Source of the DNA: Eledone cirrhosa
Lineage: Eukaryota; Mollusca; Cephalopoda; Octopoda; Eledonidae
Length of the DNA stretch: 64,000 nt
Reading direction: 5' to 3'
Assembly (NCBI GenBank): GCA_964016885.1
Contig: OZ024743.1
Location: 178,950,888-179,014,887, forward strand
The position numbers and the translations under genes were made by a program. The notes under the pieces were generated by a model, which searched no databases, was not told the origin of the DNA, and saw only the letters and a program-made list of their open reading frames with translations. This document shows positions 32,701 through 43,559 of this stretch, piece after piece. The first letter of the stretch is position 1. Every line of letters starts with the position of its first letter.

Positions 32701-34619
32701 TGTTGTCAGTAGTGTGGTTGTTGGTATTGTCTGTTTTGTGGTTGTTGGTGTTGTCAGTAGTGTGGTTGTTGGTGTTGTCAGTAGTGTGGTTGTTGGTGTT
32801 GTCAGTGGTGTGGTTGTTGGTGTTGTCAGTAGTGTGGTTGTTGGTATTGTCAGTGGTGTGGTTGTTGGATTTGTCAGTGGTGTGGTTGTTGGTGTTGTCA
32901 GTAGTGTGGTTGTTGGTGTTGTCAGTAGTGTGGTTGTTGGTGTTGTCAGTGGTGTGGTTGTTGGTGTTGTCAGTGGTGTGGTTGTTGGTGTTGTCAGTAG
33001 TGTGGTTGTTGGTGTTGTCAGTAGTGTGGTTGTTGGTGTTGTCAGTGGTGTGATTGTTGGTGTTGTCTGTGGTGTGGTTGTTGGTGTTGTCAGTGGTGTG
33101 GTTGTTGGTGTTGTCAGTAGTGTGGTTGTTGGTGTTGTCAGTAGTGTGGTTGTTGGTGTTGTCAGTAGTGTGGTTGTTGGTGTTGTCAGTGGTGTGGTTG
33201 TTGGTGTTGTCAGTAGTGTGGTTGTTGGTGTTGTCAGTGGTGTGGTTGTTGGTGTTGTCAGTGGTGTGATTGTTGGTGTTGTCTGTGGTGTGGTTGTTGG
33301 TGTTGTCAGTAGTGTGGTTGTTGGTGTTGTCAGTGGTGTGGTTGTTGGTGTTGTCAGTAGTGTGGTTGTTGGTGTTGTCAGTGGTGTGGTTGTTGGTGTT
33401 GTCAGTAGTATGGTTGTTGGTGTTGTCAGTGGTGTGGCTGTTGGTGTTGTCAGTGGTGTGGCTGTTGGTGTTGTCTGTGGTGTGGCTGTTGGTGTTGTCA
33501 GTGGTGTGGTTGTTGGTGTTGTCAGTGGTGTGGTTGTTGGATTTGTCAGTGGTGTGGTTGTTGGTGTTGTCAGTAGTGTGGTTGTTGGTGTTGTCAGTAG
33601 TGTGGTTGTTGGTGTTGTCAGTGGTGTGGTTGTTGGTGTTGTCAGTGGTGTGGTTGTTGATGTTGTCAGTAGTGTGGTTGTTGATGTTGTCAGTAGTGTG
33701 GTTGTTGGTGTTGTCTGTGGTGTGGTTGTTGGTGGTGTCAGTGGTGTGGTTGTTGGTGTTGTCTGTGGTGTGGTTGTTGGTGTTGGCAGTGGTGTTGTTG
33801 TTGGTGTTGTCAGTGGTGTGGTTGTTGGTGTTCTCAGTGGTGTGGTTGTTGGTGTTGTCTGTGGTGTGGTTGTTGGTGTTGTCAGTGGTGTGGTTGTTGG
33901 TGTTGTCAGTGGTGTGGTTGTTGGTGTTGTCTGTGGTGTTGTTGTTGGTGTTGTCAGTGGTGTGGTTGTTGGTGTTGTCAGTGGTGTGGTTGTTGGTGTT
34001 GTCAGTGGTGTGGTTGTTGAAGTTGTCAGTGGTGTGGTTGTTGGTGTTGTCAGTGGTGTGGTTGTTGGTGTTGTCAGTAGTGTGGTTGTTGGTGTTGTCA
34101 GTGGTGTGGTTGTTGGTGTTGTCAGTGGTGTGGTTGTTGGTGTTGTCAGTGGTGTGGTTGTTGGTGTTGTCAGTAGTGTGGTTGTTGGTGTTGTCAGTGG
34201 TGTGGTTGTTGGTGTTGTCAGTGGTGTGGTTGTTGGTGTTGTCAGTGGTGTGGTTGTTGGTGTTGTCTGTGGTGTGGTTGTTGGTGTTGTCAGTGGTGTG
34301 GTTGTTGGTGTTGTCAGTGGTGTGGTTGTTGGTGTTGTCTGTGGTGTGGTTGTTGGTGTTGTCAGTAGTGTGGTTGTTGGTGTTGTCAGTGGTGTGGTTG
34401 TTGGTGTTTGTCAGTGGTGTGGTTGTTGGTGTTGTCAGTAGTGTGGTTGTTGGTGTTGTCAGTGGTGTGGTTGTTGGTGTTGTTAGTGGTGTGGTTGTTG
34501 GTGTTGTCAGTGGTGTGGCTGTTGGTGTTGTCAGTAGTGTGGTTGTTGGTGTTGTCAGTGGTGTGGTTGTTGGTGTTGTCAGTGGTGTGGTTGTTGGTGT
34601 TGTCCGTGGTGTGGCTGTT

Positions 34620-34877
34620 GGTGTTTTGTCAGTGGTGTGGTTGTTGGTGTTGTCTGTGGTGTGGTTGTTGGTGTTGTCTGTTTTGTGGTTGTTGGTGTTG
34701 TCAGTAGTGTGGTTGTTGGTGTTGTCAGTGGTGTGGTTGTTGGTGTTTTGTCAGTGGTGTGGTTGTTGGTGTTGTCAGTAGTGTGGTTGTTGGTGTTGTC
34801 AGTAGTGTGGTTGTTGGTGTTGTCAGTAGTGTGGTTGATGGTGTTGTCTGTGGTGTGGCTGTTGGTGTTTTGTCAGT
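34620..34877. repeat. Three +2 T units at 122-bp spacing (copy 1)
   Basis: GGTGTTTTGTCAGT replaces GGTGTTGTCAGT at 34620, 34742 and 34864. Spacing is 122 bp, i.e. five units plus the two extra T. The same triplet pattern is at 38862, 38984 and 39106. Single copies of the same variant lie at about 43307 and 54733. Confidence 0.95.
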
Positions 34878-34961
34878 GGTGTGGTTGTTGGTGTTGTCAG
34901 TGGTGTGGTTGTTGGTGTTGTCAGTGGTGTGGTTGTTGGTGTTGTCAGTGGTGTGGTTGTT

Positions 34962-34985
34962 GGTGTTGTCAGTGGTGTTGTCAGT
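34962..34985. repeat. Isolated 12-bp half unit
   Basis: GGTGTTGTCAGT at 34962-34973 is followed immediately by GGTGTTGTCAGT at 34974-34985, with the GGTGTGGTTGTT half missing between them. This is the only place in the window where exactly half a unit is lost. Confidence 0.95.
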
Positions 34986-35452
34986 AGTGTGGTTGTTGGT
35001 GTTGTCAGTGGTGTGGTTGTTGGTGTTGTCAGTGGTGTGGTTGTTGGTGTTGTCAGTAGTGTGGTTGTTGGTGTTGTCAGTGGTGTGGTTGTTGGTGTTG
35101 TCAGTAGTGTGGTTGTTGGTGTTGTCAGTGGTGTGGTTGTTGGTGTTGTCAGTGGTGTGGTTGTTGGTGTTGTCAGTAGTGTGGTTGTTGGTGTTGTCAG
35201 TGGTGTGGTTGTTGGTGTTGTCAGTAGTGTGGTTGTTGGTGTTGTCAGTGGTGTGGTTGTTGGTGTTGTCAGTGGTGTGGTTGTTGGTGTTGTCAGTAGT
35301 GTGGTTGTTGGTGTTGTCAGTGGTGTGGCTGTTGGTGTTGTCAGTGGTGTGGTTGTTGGTGTTGTCAGTAGTGTGGTTGTTGGTGTTGTCAGTGGTGTGG
35401 TTGTTGGTGTTGTCAGTGGTGTGGTTGTTGGTGTTGTCAGTAGTGTGGTTGT

Positions 35453-38400
35453 TGGTGTTGTCAGTAGTGTGGTTGTTGGTGTTGTCTGTGGTGTGGTTGT
35501 TGGTGTTGTCAGTGGTGTGGTTGTTGGTGTTGTCAGTAGTGTGGTTGTTGGTGTTGTCTGTGGTGTGGTTGTTGGTGTTGTCAGTAGTGTGGATGTTGGT
35601 GTTGTCAGTGGTGTGGATGTTGGTGTTGTCAGTGGTGTGGTTGTTGGTGTTGTCAGTGGTGTGGTTGTTGGATTTGTCAGTGGTGTGGTTGTTGGTGTTG
35701 TCAGTGGTGTGGTTGTTGGATTTGTCAGTGGTGTGGTTGTTGGTGTTGGCAGTGGTGTTGTTGTTGGTGTTGTCAGTAGTGTGGTTGTTGGTGTTGTCAG
35801 TCGTGTGGTTGTTGGTGTTGTCAGTGGTGTGGTTGTTGGTGTTGTCAGTAGTGTGGTTGTTGGTGTTGACAGTAGTGTGGTTGTTGGTGTTGTCAGTGGT
35901 GTGGTTGTTGGTGTTGTCAGTGGTGTGGTTGTTGGTGTTGTCAGTGGTGTGGCTGTTGGTGTTGTCAGTAGTGTGGTTGTTGGTGTTGCCTGTGGTGTGG
36001 TTGTTGGTGTTGTCTGTGGTGTGGTTGTTGGTGTTGTCAGTAGTGTGGTTGTTGGTGTTGTCAGTAGTGTGCTTGTTGGTGTTGTCAGTGGTGTGGTTGT
36101 TGGATTTGTCATTGGTGTGGTTGTTGGTGTTGTCTGTGGTGTGGTTGTTGGTGTTGGCAGTAGTGTGGTTGTTGGTGTTGTCAGTGGTGTGGTTGTTGGT
36201 GTTGTCAGTGGTGTGGTTGTTGGTGTTGTCAGTGGTGTGGTTGTTGGTGTTGGCAGTGGTTTTGTTGTTGGTGTTGTCAGTGGTGTGGTTGTTGGATTTG
36301 TCAGTGGTGTGGTTGTTGGTGTTGTCAGTGGTGTGGTTGTTGGTGTTGGCAGTGGTTTTGTTGTTGGTGTTGTCAGTAGTGTGGTTGTTGGTGTTGTCAG
36401 TGGTGTGGTTGTTGGTGTTGTCAGTAGTGTGGTTGTTGGTGTTGTCAGTAGTGTGGTTGTTGGTGTTGTCAGTAGTGTGGTTGTTGGTGTTGTCAGTGGT
36501 GTGGTTGTTGGATTTGTCAGTGGTGTGGTTGTTGGTGTTGTCAGTGGTGTGGTTGTTGGTGTTGGCAGTGGTTTTGTTGTTGGTGTTGTCAGTAGTGTGG
36601 TTGTTGGTGTTGTCAGTGGTGTGGTTGTTGGATTTGTCACTGGTGTGGTTGTTGGTGTTGTCAGTGGTGTGGTTGTTGGTGTTGTCAGTAGTGTGGTTGT
36701 TGATGTTGTCAGTGGTGTGGTTGTTGGATTTGTCAGTGGTGTTGTTGTTGGTGTTGTCAGTGGTGTGGTTGTTGGTGTTGTCAGTAGTGTGGTTGTTGGT
36801 GTTGTCAGTGGTGTGGTTGTTGGTGTTGGCAGTGGTTTTGTTGTTGGTGTTGGCAGTGGTTTTGTTGTTGGTGTTGTCAGTAGTGTGGTTGTTGGTGTTG
36901 TCAGTAGTGTGGTTGTTGGTGTTGTCAGTGGTGTGGTTGTTGGTGTTGTCAGTAGTGTGGTTGTTGGTATTGTCTGTTTTGTGGTTGTTGGTGTTGTCAG
37001 TAGTGTGGTTGTTGGTGTTGTCAGTAGTGTGGTTGTTGGTGTTGTCAGTGGTGTGGTTGTTGGTGTTGTCAGTAGTGTGGTTGTTGGTGTTGTCAGTGGT
37101 GTGGTTGTTGGATTTGTCAGTGGTGTGGTTGTTGGTGTTGTCAGTAGTGTGGTTGTTGGTGTTGTCAGTAGTGTGGTTGTTGGTGTTGTCAGTGGTGTGG
37201 TTGTTGGTGTTGTCAGTGGTGTGGTTGTTGGTGTTGTCAGTAGTGTAGTTGTTGGTGTTGTCAGTAGTGTGGTTGTTGGTGTTGTCAGTGGTGTGATTGT
37301 TGGTGTTGTCTGTGGTGTGGTTGTTGGTGTTGTCAGTGGTGTGGTTGTTGGTGTTGTCAGTAGTGTGGTTGTTGGTGTTGTCAGTAGTGTGGTTGTTGGT
37401 GTTGTCAGTAGTGTGGTTGTTGGTGTTGTCAGTGGTGTGGTTGTTGGTGTTGTCAGTAGTGTGGTTGTTGGTGTTGTCAGTGGTGTGGTTGTTGGTGTTG
37501 TCAGTGGTGTGATTGTTGGTGTTGTCTGTGGTGTGGTTGTTGGTGTTGTCAGTAGTGTGGTTGTTGGTGTTGTCAGTAGTGTGGTTGTTGGTGTTGTCAG
37601 TAGTGTGGTTGTTGGTGTTGTCAGTGGTGTGGTTGTTGGTGTTGTCAGTAGTGTGGTTGTTGGTGTTGTCAGTGGTGTGGCTGTTGGTGTTGTCAGTGGT
37701 GTGGCTGTTGGTGTTGTCTGTGGTGTGGCTGTTGGTGTTGTCAGTGGTGTGGTTGTTGGTGTTGTCAGTGGTGTGGTTGTTGGATTTGTCAGTGGTGTGG
37801 TTGTTGGTGTTGTCAGTAGTGTGGTTGTTGGTGTTGTCAGTAGTGTGGTTGTTGGTGTTGTCAGTGGTGTGGTTGTTGGTGTTGTCAGTGGTGTGGTTGT
37901 TGATGTTGTCAGTAGTGTGGTTGTTGATGTTGTCAGTAGTGTGGTTGTTGGTGTTGTCTGTGGTGTGGTTGTTGGTGTTGTCAGTGGTGTGGTTGTTGGT
38001 GTTGTCTGTGGTGTGGTTGTTGGTGTTGGCAGTGGTGTTGTTGTTGGTGTTGTCAGTGGTGTGGTTGTTGGTGTTCTCAGTGGTGTGGTTGTTGGTGTTG
38101 TCTGTGGTGTGGTTGTTGGTGTTGTCAGTCGTGTGGTTGTTGGTGTTGTCAGTGGTGTGGTTGTTGGTGTTGTCTGTGGTGTTGTTGTTGGTGTTGTCAG
38201 TGGTGTGGTTGTTGGTGTTGTCAGTGGTGTGGTTGTTGGTGTTGTCAGTGGTGTGGTTGTTGAAGTTGTCAGTGGTGTGGTTGTTGGTGTTGTCAGTGGT
38301 GTGGTTGTTGGTGTTGTCAGTAGTGTGGTTGTTGGTGTTGTCAGTGGTGTGGTTGTTGGTGTTGTCAGTGGTGTGGTTGTTGGTGTTGTCAGTGGTGTGG

Positions 38401-39695
38401 TTGTTGGTGTTGTCAGTAGTGTGGTTGTTGGTGTTGTCAGTGGTGTGGTTGTTGGTGTTGTCAGTGGTGTGGTTGTTGGTGTTGTCAGTGGTGTGGTTGT
38501 TGGTGTTGTCTGTGGTGTGGTTGTTGGTGTTGTCAGTGGTGTGGTTGTTGGTGTTGTCAGTGGTGTGGTTGTTGGTGTTGTCTGTGGTGTGGTTGTTGGT
38601 GTTGTCAGTAGTGTGGTTGTTGGTGTTGTCAGTGGTGTGGTTGTTGGTGTTGTCAGTGGTGTGGTTGTTGGTGTTGTCAGTAGTGTGGTTGTTGGTGTTG
38701 TCAGTGGTGTGGTTGTTGGTGTTGTCAGTGGTGTGGTTGTTGGTGTTGTCAGTGGTGTGGCTGTTGGTGTTGTCAGTAGTGTGGTTGTTGGTGTTGTCAG
38801 TGGTGTGGTTGTTGGTGTTGTCAGTGGTGTGGTTGTTGGTGTTGTCTGTGGTGTGGCTGTTGGTGTTTTGTCAGTGGTGTGGTTGTTGGTGTTGTCTGTG
38901 GTGTGGTTGTTGGTGTTGTCTGTTTTGTGGTTGTTGGTGTTGTCAGTAGTGTGGTTGTTGGTGTTGTCAGTGGTGTGGTTGTTGGTGTTTTGTCAGTGGT
39001 GTGGTTGTTGGTGTTGTCAGTAGTGTGGTTGTTGGTGTTGTCAGTAGTGTGGTTGTTGGTGTTGTCAGTAGTGTGGTTGTTGGTGTTGTCTCTGGTGTGG
39101 CTGTTGGTGTTTTGTCAGTGGTGTGGTTGTTGGTGTTGTCAGTGGTGTGGTTGTTGGTGTTGTCAGTGGTGTGGTTGTTGGTGTTGTCAGTAGTGTGGTT
39201 GTTGGTGTTGTCAGTGGTGTGGTTGTTGGTGTTGTCAGTGGTGTGGTTGTTGGTGTTGTCAGTAGTGTGGTTGTTGGTGTTGTCAGTGGTGTGGTTGTTG
39301 GTGTTGTCAGTAGTGTGGTTGTTGGTGTTGTCAGTGGTGTGGTTGTTGGTGTTGTCAGTGGTGTGGTTTTTGGTGTTGTCAGTGGTGTGGTTGTTGGTGT
39401 TGTCAGTGGTGTGGTTGTTGGTGTTGTCAGTAGTGTGGTTGTTGGTGTTGTCAGTGGTGTGGTTGTTGGTGTTGTCAGTGGTGTGGTTGTTGGTGTTGTC
39501 AGTAGTGTGGTTGTTGGTGTTGTCAGTGGTGTGGTTGTTGGTGTTGTCAGTAGTGTGGTTGTTGGTGTTGTCAGTGGTGTGGTTGTTGGTGTTGTCAGTG
39601 GTGTGGTTGTTGGTGTTGTCAGTAGTGTGGTTGTTGGTGTTGTCAGTGGTGTGGTTGTTGGTGTTGTCAGTAGTGTGATTGTTGGTGTTGTCAGT
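35453..39695. repeat. 4.24-kb higher-order repeat, copy 2
   Basis: Direct tandem neighbour of the previous copy with the same unit order. Differences include CACTGG in place of CAGTGG at about 36639, GTGTAGTTG at about 37244, GTCAGTCG at about 38128, TCTCTGG at about 39091, and absence of the +1 T and of the 12-bp half unit. A GTGTGATTG unit occurs twice, 216 bp apart (37290, 37506), as in copy 1 (33048, 33264). Right edge approximate. Confidence 0.9.
38862..39119. repeat. Three +2 T units at 122-bp spacing (copy 2)
   Basis: Same three length variants as at 34620-34877, shifted by exactly 4242 bp. They are strong landmarks for the 4.24-kb duplication. Confidence 0.95.
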
Positions 39696-42600
39696 GGTGT
39701 GGTTGTTGGTGTTGTCAGTGGTGTGGTTGTTGGTGTTGTCAGTAGTGTGGTTGTTGGTGTTGTCAGTGGTGTGGCTGTTGGTGTTGTCAGTGGTGTGGTT
39801 GTTGGTGTTGTCAGTAGTGTGGTTGTTGGTGTTGTCAGTGGTGTGGTTGTTGGTGTTGTCAGTGGTGTGGTTGTTGGTGTTGTCAGTAGTGTGGTTGTTG
39901 GTGTTGTCAGTGGTGTGGTTGTTGGTGTTGTCAGTGGTGTGGTTGTTGGTGTTGTCAGTAGTGTGGTTGTTGGTGTTGTCAGTGGTGTGGCTGTTGGTGT
40001 TGTCAGTGGTGTGGTTGTTGGTGTTGTCAGTAGTGTGGATGTTGGTGTTGTCAGTGGTGTGGTTGTTGGTGTTGTCAGTGGTGCGGTTGTTGGTGTTGTC
40101 TGTGGTGTGGTTGTTGGTGTTGTCAGTGGTGTGGTTGTTGGTGTTGTCAGTGGTGTGGTTGTTGGTGTTGTCAGTGGTGTGGTTGTTGGTGTTGTCAGTG
40201 GTGTGGTTGTTGGTGTTGTCAGTGGTGTGGTTGTTGGTGTTGTCAGTAGTGTGGATGTTGGTGTTGTCAGTGGTGTGGTTGTTGGTGTTGTCAGTAGTGT
40301 GGTTGTTGGTGTTGTCAGTGGTGTGGTTGTTGGTGTTGTCAGTGGTGTGGCTGTTGGTGTTGTCAGTAGTGTGGTTGTTGGTGTTGTCAGTAGTGTGGAT
40401 GTTGGTGTTGTCAGTGGTGTGGTTGTTGGTGTTGTCAGTGGTGCGGTTGTTGGTGTTGTCTGTGGTGTGATTGTTCTGTTGTCAGTAGTGTGGTTGTTGG
40501 TGTTGTCAGTGGTGTGGTTGTTGGTGTTGTTAGTAGTGTGGTTGTTGGTGTTGTCAGTTGTGTGGTTGTTGGTGTTGTCTGTGGTGTGGTTGTTGGTGTT
40601 GTCTGTGGTGTGGATGTTGGTGTTGTCAGTGGTGTGGTTGTTGGTGTTGTCAGTGGTATGGTTGTTGGTGTTGTCAGTAGTGTGGTTGTTGGTGTTGTCA
40701 GTAGTGTGGTTGTTGGTGTTGACAGTGGTGTGGTTGTTGGTGTTGTCAGTAGTGTGGATGTTGGTGTTGTCAGTAGTGTGGTTGTTGGTGTTGTCAGTGG
40801 TGGGGTTGTTGGTGTTGTCAGTAGTGTGGATGTTGGTGTTGTCAGTAGTGTGGTTGTTGGTGTTGTCAATGGTGTGGTTGTTGGTGTTGTCAGTGGTGTG
40901 GTTGTTGGTGTTGTCAGTGGTGGGGTTGTTGGTGTTGTCAGTAGTGTGGATGTTGGTGTTGTCAGTGGTGTGGTTGTTGGTGTTGTCAGTGGTGTGGTTG
41001 TTGGTGTTGTCAGTGGTGTGGTTGTTGGTGTTGTCAGTGGTGTGGTTGTTGGTGTTGTCAGTAGTGTGGTTGTTGGTGTTGTCAGTGGTGTGGTTGTTGG
41101 TGTTGTCAGTAGTGTGGTTGTTGGTGTTGTCAGTGGTGTGGTTGTTGGTGTTGTCAGTAGTGTGGATGTTGGTGTTGTCAGTGGTGTGGTTGTTGGTGTT
41201 GTCAGTGGTGTGGTTGTTGGTGTTGTCAGTGGTGTGGCTGTTGGTGTTGTCAGTGGTGTGGTTGTTGGTGTTGTCAGTGGTGTGGTTGTTGGTGTTGTCA
41301 GTGGTGTGGCTGTTGGTGTTGTCAGTGGTGTGGTTGTTGGTGTTGTCAGTGGTGGGGTTGTTGGTGTTGTCAGTAGTGTGGATGTTGGTGTTGTCAGTGG
41401 TGTGGTTGTTGGTGTTGTCAGTAGTGTGGTTGTTGGTGTTGTCAGTAGTGTGGATGTTGGTGTTGTCAGTGGTGTGGCTGTTGGTGTTGTCAGTAGTGTG
41501 GTTGTTGGTGTTGTCAGTACTGTGGATGTTGGTGTTGTCAGTGGTGTGGTTGTTGGTGTTGTCACTGGTGTGGTTGTTGGTGTTGTCAGTAGTGTGGATG
41601 TTGGTGTTGTCAGTGGTGTGGTTGTTGGTGTTGTCAGTGGTGTGGTTGTTGGTGTTGTCAGTGGTGTGGTTGTTGGTGTTGTCATTAGTGTGGATGTTGG
41701 TGTTGTCAGTGGTGTGGTTGTTGGTGTTGTCAGTGGTGTGGTTGTTGGTGTTGTCAGTGGTGTGGTTGTTGGTGTTGTCAGTGGTGTGGTTGTTGGTGTT
41801 GTCAGTAGTGTGGATGTTGGTGTTGTCAGTGGTGTGGTTGTTGGTGTTGTCAGTAGTGTGGTTGTTGGTGTTGTCAGTAGTGTGGATGTTGGTGTTGTCA
41901 GTGGTGTGGCTGTTGGTGTTGTCAGTAGTGTGGTTGTTGGTGTTGTCAGTAGTGTGGTTGTTGCTGTTGTCAGTGGTGTGGTTGTTGGTGTTGTCAGTGG
42001 TGTGGTTGTTGGTGTTGTCAGTGGTGTGGTTGTTGGTGTTGTCAGTGGTGTGGATGTTGGTGTTGTCAGTGGTGTGGCTGTTGGTGTTGTCAGTAGTGTG
42101 GTTGTTGGTGTTGTCAGTAGTGTGGTTGTTGCTGTTGTCAGTGGTGTGGTTGTTGGTGTTGTCAGTAGTGTGGTTGTTGGTGTTGTCAGTGGTGTGGTTG
42201 TTGGTGTTGTCAGTGGTGTGGCTGTTGGTGTTGTCTGTGGTGTGGTTGTTGGGGTTGTCAGTGGTGTGGTTGTTGGTGTTGTCAGTAGTGTGGTTGTTGG
42301 TGTTGTCTGTGGTGTGGTTGTTGGTGTTGTCAGTGGTGTGGTTGTTGGTGTTGTCAGTAGTGTGGTTGTTGGTGTTGTCTGTGGTGTGGTTGTTGGTGTT
42401 GTCTGTGGTGTGGTTGTTGGTGTTGTCAGTGGTGTGGTTGTTGGTGTTGTCAGTGGTGTGGTTGTTGGTGTTGTCAGTGGTGTGGCTGTTGGTGTTGTCA
42501 GTAGTGTGGTTGTTGGTGTTGTCAGTGGTGTGGTTGTTGGTGTTGTCAGTGGTGTGGTTGTTGGTGTTGTCAGTGGTGTGGTTGTTGGTGTTGTCAGTGG

Positions 42601-43559
42601 TGTGGTTGATGGTGTTGTCAGTAGTGTGGTTGTTGGTGTTGTCTGTGGTGTGGCTGTTGGTGTTGTCAGTAGTGTGGTTGTTGGTGTTGTCAGTAGTGTG
42701 GTTGTTGCTGTTGTCAGTGGTGTGGTTGTTGGTGTTGTCAGTGGTGTGGTTGTTGGTGTTGTCAGTGGTGTGGTTGTTGGTGTTGTCAGTGGTGTGGTTG
42801 TTGGTGTTGTCAGTGGTGTGGTTGTTGGTGTTGTCAGTAGTGTGGTTGTTGGTGTTGTCTGTGGTGTGGTTGTTGGTGTTGTCTGTGGTGTGGTTGTTGG
42901 TGTTGTCAGTGGTGTGGTTGTTGGTGTTATCAGTGGTGTGGTTGTTGGTGTTGTCAGTAGTGTGGCTGTTGGTGTTGTCAGTTGTGTGGTTGTTGCTGTT
43001 GTCTGTGGTGTGGTTGTTGGTGTTGTCAGTAGTGTGGTTGTTGGTGTTGTCAGTAGTGTGGTTGTTGGTGTTGTCAGTGGTGTGGTTGTTGCTGTTGTCT
43101 GTGGTGTGGTTGTTGGTGTTGTCAGTAGTGTGGTTGTTGGTGTTGTCAGTGTTGTGGTTGTTGGTGTTGTCAGTAGTGTGGCTGTTGGTGTTGTCAGTGG
43201 TGTGGTTGTTGCTGTTGTCTGTGGTGTGGTTGTTGGTGTTGTCAGTGGTGTGGTTGTTGGTGTTGTCAGTAGTGTGGTTATTGCTGTTGTCAGTGGTGTG
43301 GTTGTTGGTGTTTTGTCAGTGGTGTGGTTGTTGGTGTTGTCAGTAGTGTGGTTGTTGGTGTTGTCAGTGGTGTGGTTATTCGTGTTGTCAGTGGTGTGGT
43401 TGTTGGTGTTGTCAGTAGTGTGGTTGTTGGTGTTGTCAGTGGTGTGGTTGTTGGTGTTGTCAGTAGTGTGGTTGTTGGTGTTGTCAGTGGTGTGGATGTT
43501 GGTGTTGTCAGTGGTGTGGTTGTTGGTGTTGTCAGTGGTGTGGTTGTTGGTGTTGTCAG
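39696..43559. repeat. Mixed array domain
   Basis: About 160 units. Includes repeated GTGGATG plus GGTGCGG plus TCTGTGG haplotypes about 360 bp apart (40039-40098 and 40399-40458). The second ends in an irregular 23-bp unit (GATTGTTCTGTTG at 40469-40481), where one base is lost and G becomes C. GGTGGGGTTG units recur near 40800, 40920 and 41354. Around 41480-41600 is a haplotype (CAGTACTGTGGATG, then CACTGG, then CAGTAGTGTGGATG) that is repeated unchanged at about 46450-46570, 4.97 kb away. A +2 T unit is at about 43307 and a GTTATTCGTG unit at about 43376. Confidence 0.82.

Larger units (their letters stand above)
31210..35452. repeat. 4.24-kb higher-order repeat, copy 1
   Basis: Marker positions are displaced by 4242-4243 bp relative to the next copy: GTGTGCTTG at 31829/36072, GTGGATG at 31350/35593, and three GTGTTTTGTC units at 34621/38863, 34743/38985 and 34865/39107. 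Unlike copy 2 it carries a +1 T at 34404 and a unit reduced to 12 bp at 34974. The interval 4242 = 177 units minus 6 bp is accounted for by three +2 and one -12 events. Contains GATTTGTCAG and TTGGCAGTGGTTTTG units in the same order as copy 2. Left edge is approximate: a CAGTACTG unit at about 31198 has no counterpart. Confidence 0.92.
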
